Below, piece by piece: positions 6,338 to 8,207 of a DNA stretch of 8,207 bases. The stretch is from assembly GCA_041688385.1 (NCBI GenBank), contig JBDNIH010000103.1, positions 1-8,207 of the forward strand, read 5' to 3'. The DNA is from UBA7662 sp041688385 (GTDB taxonomy: Bacteria; Bacteroidota; Bacteroidia; UBA7662). The first letter of the stretch is position 1; the number at the start of each line of letters is the position of its first letter. The notes below the pieces were generated by a model. The model was not told where the DNA came from and did no database searches. It worked only from the letters and a program-made list of their open reading frames with translations. Position numbers and translations under genes: made by a program.

Positions 6338-6652
6338 ATGTTTGACAATCTTACAGGCGAGCCTTTTGCGGAAGCGCTTGCCGCCGACACCAACGGCGTT
6401 CTACTTGATGTGCGTACTGAAGCAGAATATGCAGAAGGCCATCTTCCCAATGCAACCAACATAGACATCTTGCAGCCCGACTTCTCGCTCCATGTGATGG
6501 ACCTCGATCCAGCTAAAAACTACTATGTGTACTGCCGTTCGGGAGGTCGCAGCAGCCAGGCTTGTATGATCATGGCAAGCTCAGGTATCAGCGGCAAACT
6601 AACCAATCTCACTGGCGGCATCCTTGGCTGGACAGGTGAAATTGAACGCTAA
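6338..6652 (+). CDS. Stand-alone single-domain rhodanese sulfurtransferase
   Basis: This is a 104-residue cytoplasmic protein made of one rhodanese domain. Visible motifs are LLDVRTEAEYAEGHLPNATNI (22-42), then the active-site loop CRSGGR (66-71) with catalytic Cys66 after the strand YYVY, and the closing LTGGILGW (91-98). The six-residue loop is that of sulfur-specific GlpE/PspE-type sulfurtransferases rather than Cdc25-like phosphatases, which have seven. It carries sulfane sulfur as a cysteine persulfide, probably passing it to or from glutathione, thioredoxin or the neighbouring fused dioxygenase. It starts 14 bases after the stop of that gene and is almost certainly cotranscribed with it. 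A strong terminator follows at 6733-6760. Confidence 0.92.
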   Translation: MFDNLTGEPFAEALAADTNGVLLDVRTEAEYAEGHLPNATNIDILQPDFSLHVMDLDPAKNYYVYCRSGGRSSQACMIMASSGISGKLTNLTGGILGWTGEIER

Positions 6653-6732
6653 CAGGGACTACTTTTTAGTAGGCTAGTCAAGCACTGCACACAACAGTGA
6701 TTACCAAGCACTGAACCCGCTTTTTGCCAAAC
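6653..6732. other. Non-coding 3' region with small hairpins and a direct repeat
   Basis: Between the rhodanese stop and the terminator lie a 5-bp hairpin CTACT-tttt-AGTAG (6659-6672), nested in GACTA (6657-6661) pairing with TAGTC (6675-6679), and a second hairpin CACTG-cacacaa-CAGTG (6683-6699). The 9-base word CAAGCACTG occurs twice (6679-6687 and 6705-6713), 26 bases apart. No open frame of interest is present. These may stabilise the 3' end of the mRNA or be a degenerate repeat; the function is unknown. Confidence 0.4.
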
Positions 6733-6760
6733 GCCTGTCATGGGCAGGCTTTCTTTTATT
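6733..6760 (+). terminator. Rho-independent terminator of the sulfur operon
   Basis: GCCTGTC-atg-GGCAGGC forms a 7-bp stem (one G-T pair) with a 3-base loop at 6733-6749, followed at once by a T-rich tract (TTTCTTTTATT, 6750-6760). It lies 80 bases after the rhodanese stop. Read from the other side the stem is followed by GTTTGGC, not a T tract, so it should not stop transcription from the convergent aconitase gene efficiently. Confidence 0.75.
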
Positions 6761-6814
6761 GTCTCCATTTTATTTTATCGTGCTATTTGTCTTTAATAAC
6801 ACCGTGCCGAAAAA
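6761..6814. other. AT-rich spacer between convergent genes
   Basis: This short AT-rich stretch separates the terminator of the sulfur operon from the stop of the aconitase-family gene. I see no hairpin with a T tract on the minus strand and no gene here. Confidence 0.3.
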
Positions 6815-8207
6815 TTACTTTTGCTTTACAAAATTAATAACTCCACCTTTTAAAATAATTTCAACTTGCCGCTCACTGATATTGTAGGTAAGTGGAATTT
6901 CAATTTCTTTTCCAACTACAGTAGCTGTTACTAAAGCGCTGTTTTTGATGGCTGTTCTTAAGCCTTCTATCCGTAAAATATCGCCTTGCTCTAGTTTGTG
7001 CCAGTCAGCTGGGTTTACGAATTCGAAAGGAATTATACCAAAATTGATTAGGTTCTGCCAGCCGATACGGGCATAAGATTTGGCAATAACAAACCTTTGT
7101 CCAAGATAACGGGGCGCCAACGCAGCGTGTTCTCTGCTTGAACCTTGGGCGTAATTTCCGCCTGCTATAACACAAAAGCCCCTGTAGTTTTGAATTGCTC
7201 GATCATAGAAACTTTGGTCGACGGCATAATAAGCATATTTACTTATCTCCGGAATATTCGAACGTAAAGGCAGTACATCGGCGCCCGCTTTCAGTATTCC
7301 ATCGGTGGAAATGTCGTCTCCCATTTTCAATAGGATGGGAATTTCCAGTTCATTAGGAAGTTCTTCAAAATCGGGAAGTGTTTTAATGTTCGGTCCCTTA
7401 ATCAATTCAGCAGATGCTCCATTGGGAGCAATCAGCATCTGTTTGTTGATTTTTATTTGGACTGGCTCTGTCCATTTTGGATAAGCAATATGCATTAAAG
7501 ATTCAAGTTCTCTTGGGTCAGTAATTTTCCCTGTAAGTGCGGCCGCCATGGCAGTTTCCGGGCTACATAGGTATACCTGGTCATCGAGTGTCCCTGAGCG
7601 TCCCGGAAAATTACGAGGCATCGTCCGGAGACTGATCGTATTGGTAGCAGGAGCTTGTCCCATACCGATGCACCCCATACAACCGGATTGATGAAGGCGT
7701 GCACCGGCGGCTATCAAAGATCCAAGCGCGCCCATTTCTGTCAAATTTTCTAACACTTGGCGGGAAGAGGGATTGACATCGAAAGAAACATCGGGAGAAA
7801 CAGTTTTCCCTTTTACAATAGAGGATGCGATCCAAAAATCACGTAGTCCTGGATTTGCAGAAGAGCCAATAACAACTTGTTGTATTTTTAACCCACTAAC
7901 TTCTCTTACCGGAACAACATGGCCCGGACTGCCGGGAAGTGCAATTAAAGGTTCTAACTCAGATAAATTGATTTCGATATTGTAATCGTATGTTGCACCT
8001 TCATCAGCTTCCAATTGTATCCACTGGTCTTCCCTTCCTTCTTGTCGTAGAAATTCACGGGTGATCTCATCGGAGGGAAATACCGAAGTTGTAGCGCCTG
8101 TCTCTGTTCCCATATTGGCGATAACATGCCGATCCCAGGCACTCAAACATTTCAGCCCTGGCCCATAATATTCTAAGATATATCCACGTCCTCCGGTCAC
8201 ATCAAAC
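6815..8207 (-). CDS. Aconitase-family hydratase, C-terminal part (runs off right edge)
   Basis: Only the C-terminal portion (about 464 codons) is in the window. The frame stays open to the edge (…FDVTGGRGY…), so the GTG at 8200 is an internal Val codon, not a start; the first 150-200 residues are missing. Counting that Val as residue 1: GTETGATTSVFPSDE (31-45) and the cluster-binding GCMGCIGMGQAP (173-184, Cys174 and Cys177) mark the catalytic core; RNFPGRSG (196-203) and a swivel domain from about 286 with GDDISTD (294-300), QGSSREHAALAPRYLG (352-367) and KSYARIG follow. The architecture resembles the shorter 'Aquifex-type' aconitate hydratases more than AcnA or AcnB. Oddities: the canonical SCTN carrying the third iron-sulfur cysteine reads SSAN (Ser114), TDHI reads TDGI, and ARIH reads ARIG. 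Citrate-isocitrate isomerisation is likely, but another hydroxy-acid substrate cannot be excluded. It is convergent with the sulfur operon. Confidence 0.88.
   Translation of the reverse strand, partial: FDVTGGRGYILEYYGPGLKCLSAWDRHVIANMGTETGATTSVFPSDEITREFLRQEGREDQWIQLEADEGATYDYNIEINLSELEPLIALPGSPGHVVPVREVSGLKIQQVVIGSSANPGLRDFWIASSIVKGKTVSPDVSFDVNPSSRQVLENLTEMGALGSLIAAGARLHQSGCMGCIGMGQAPATNTISLRTMPRNFPGRSGTLDDQVYLCSPETAMAAALTGKITDPRELESLMHIAYPKWTEPVQIKINKQMLIAPNGASAELIKGPNIKTLPDFEELPNELEIPILLKMGDDISTDGILKAGADVLPLRSNIPEISKYAYYAVDQSFYDRAIQNYRGFCVIAGGNYAQGSSREHAALAPRYLGQRFVIAKSYARIGWQNLINFGIIPFEFVNPADWHKLEQGDILRIEGLRTAIKNSALVTATVVGKEIEIPLTYNISERQVEIILKGGVINFVKQK

Noticed and set aside
6329..6340. 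Kozak-like ACCACCATG before the rhodanese start
   Set aside because: It has no meaning in a bacterium; it is simply a leader without a Shine-Dalgarno sequence, as at the other genes here.
6815..8207. Possible horizontal transfer of the aconitase gene from lower GC
   Set aside because: A few lines looked AT-rich, but hand counts of several 60-base lines (24 to 33 G+C) are close to those in the sulfur operon (29 to 31), so no real shift is shown.

Overview
The window looks like chromosomal DNA of a Bacteroidota member, perhaps near the Saprospiria/Chitinophagia. The reasons are a DUF5686 outer-membrane protein with an N-terminal carboxypeptidase-regulatory-like domain, a PF13601-type winged-helix regulator paired with a small membrane protein, start codons without Shine-Dalgarno sequences, and four upstream matches to the Bacteroidota -7 promoter box TAnnTTTG. 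I see no tRNA, rRNA, CRISPR array, transposase or phage gene. The lineage call is inference from gene content only.

Layout, left to right. (1) Positions 71-538, minus: a conserved protein of unknown function with a striking WGHMGxCNCG motif. It is divergent, across about 100 bp, from (2) 643-3165, plus: an 840-residue DUF5686 outer-membrane protein. Its stop codon interlocks with the stop of the convergent operon (3) 4712-3162, minus: a six-helix membrane protein, a 96-residue winged-helix regulator overlapping it by 8 bp, and a signal-peptide-bearing, probably beta-barrel, protein 5 bp further on. The promoter of this operon carries two overlapping palindromes that look like an operator. (4) 4938-6652, plus: a two-gene sulfur operon, encoding a CstB-like persulfide dioxygenase fused to two rhodanese domains (the first degenerate) and then a stand-alone rhodanese, closed by a good intrinsic terminator at 6733-6760. 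(5) 6815-8207, minus: the C-terminal part of an aconitase-family protein that runs off the right edge. It has only two of the three canonical iron-sulfur cysteines in view.

The genes form separate units. The clearest functional unit is the sulfur operon, which probably oxidises glutathione-like or other low-molecular-weight persulfides to sulfite and moves sulfane sulfur between carriers (sulfide detoxification). The membrane protein/regulator/barrel operon looks self-regulated and concerns the cell envelope, but its function is unknown. There is no dramatic new system here. The items most worth a second look are the double-palindrome operator, the Cys-to-Ser change in the aconitase, and the three-gene operon.
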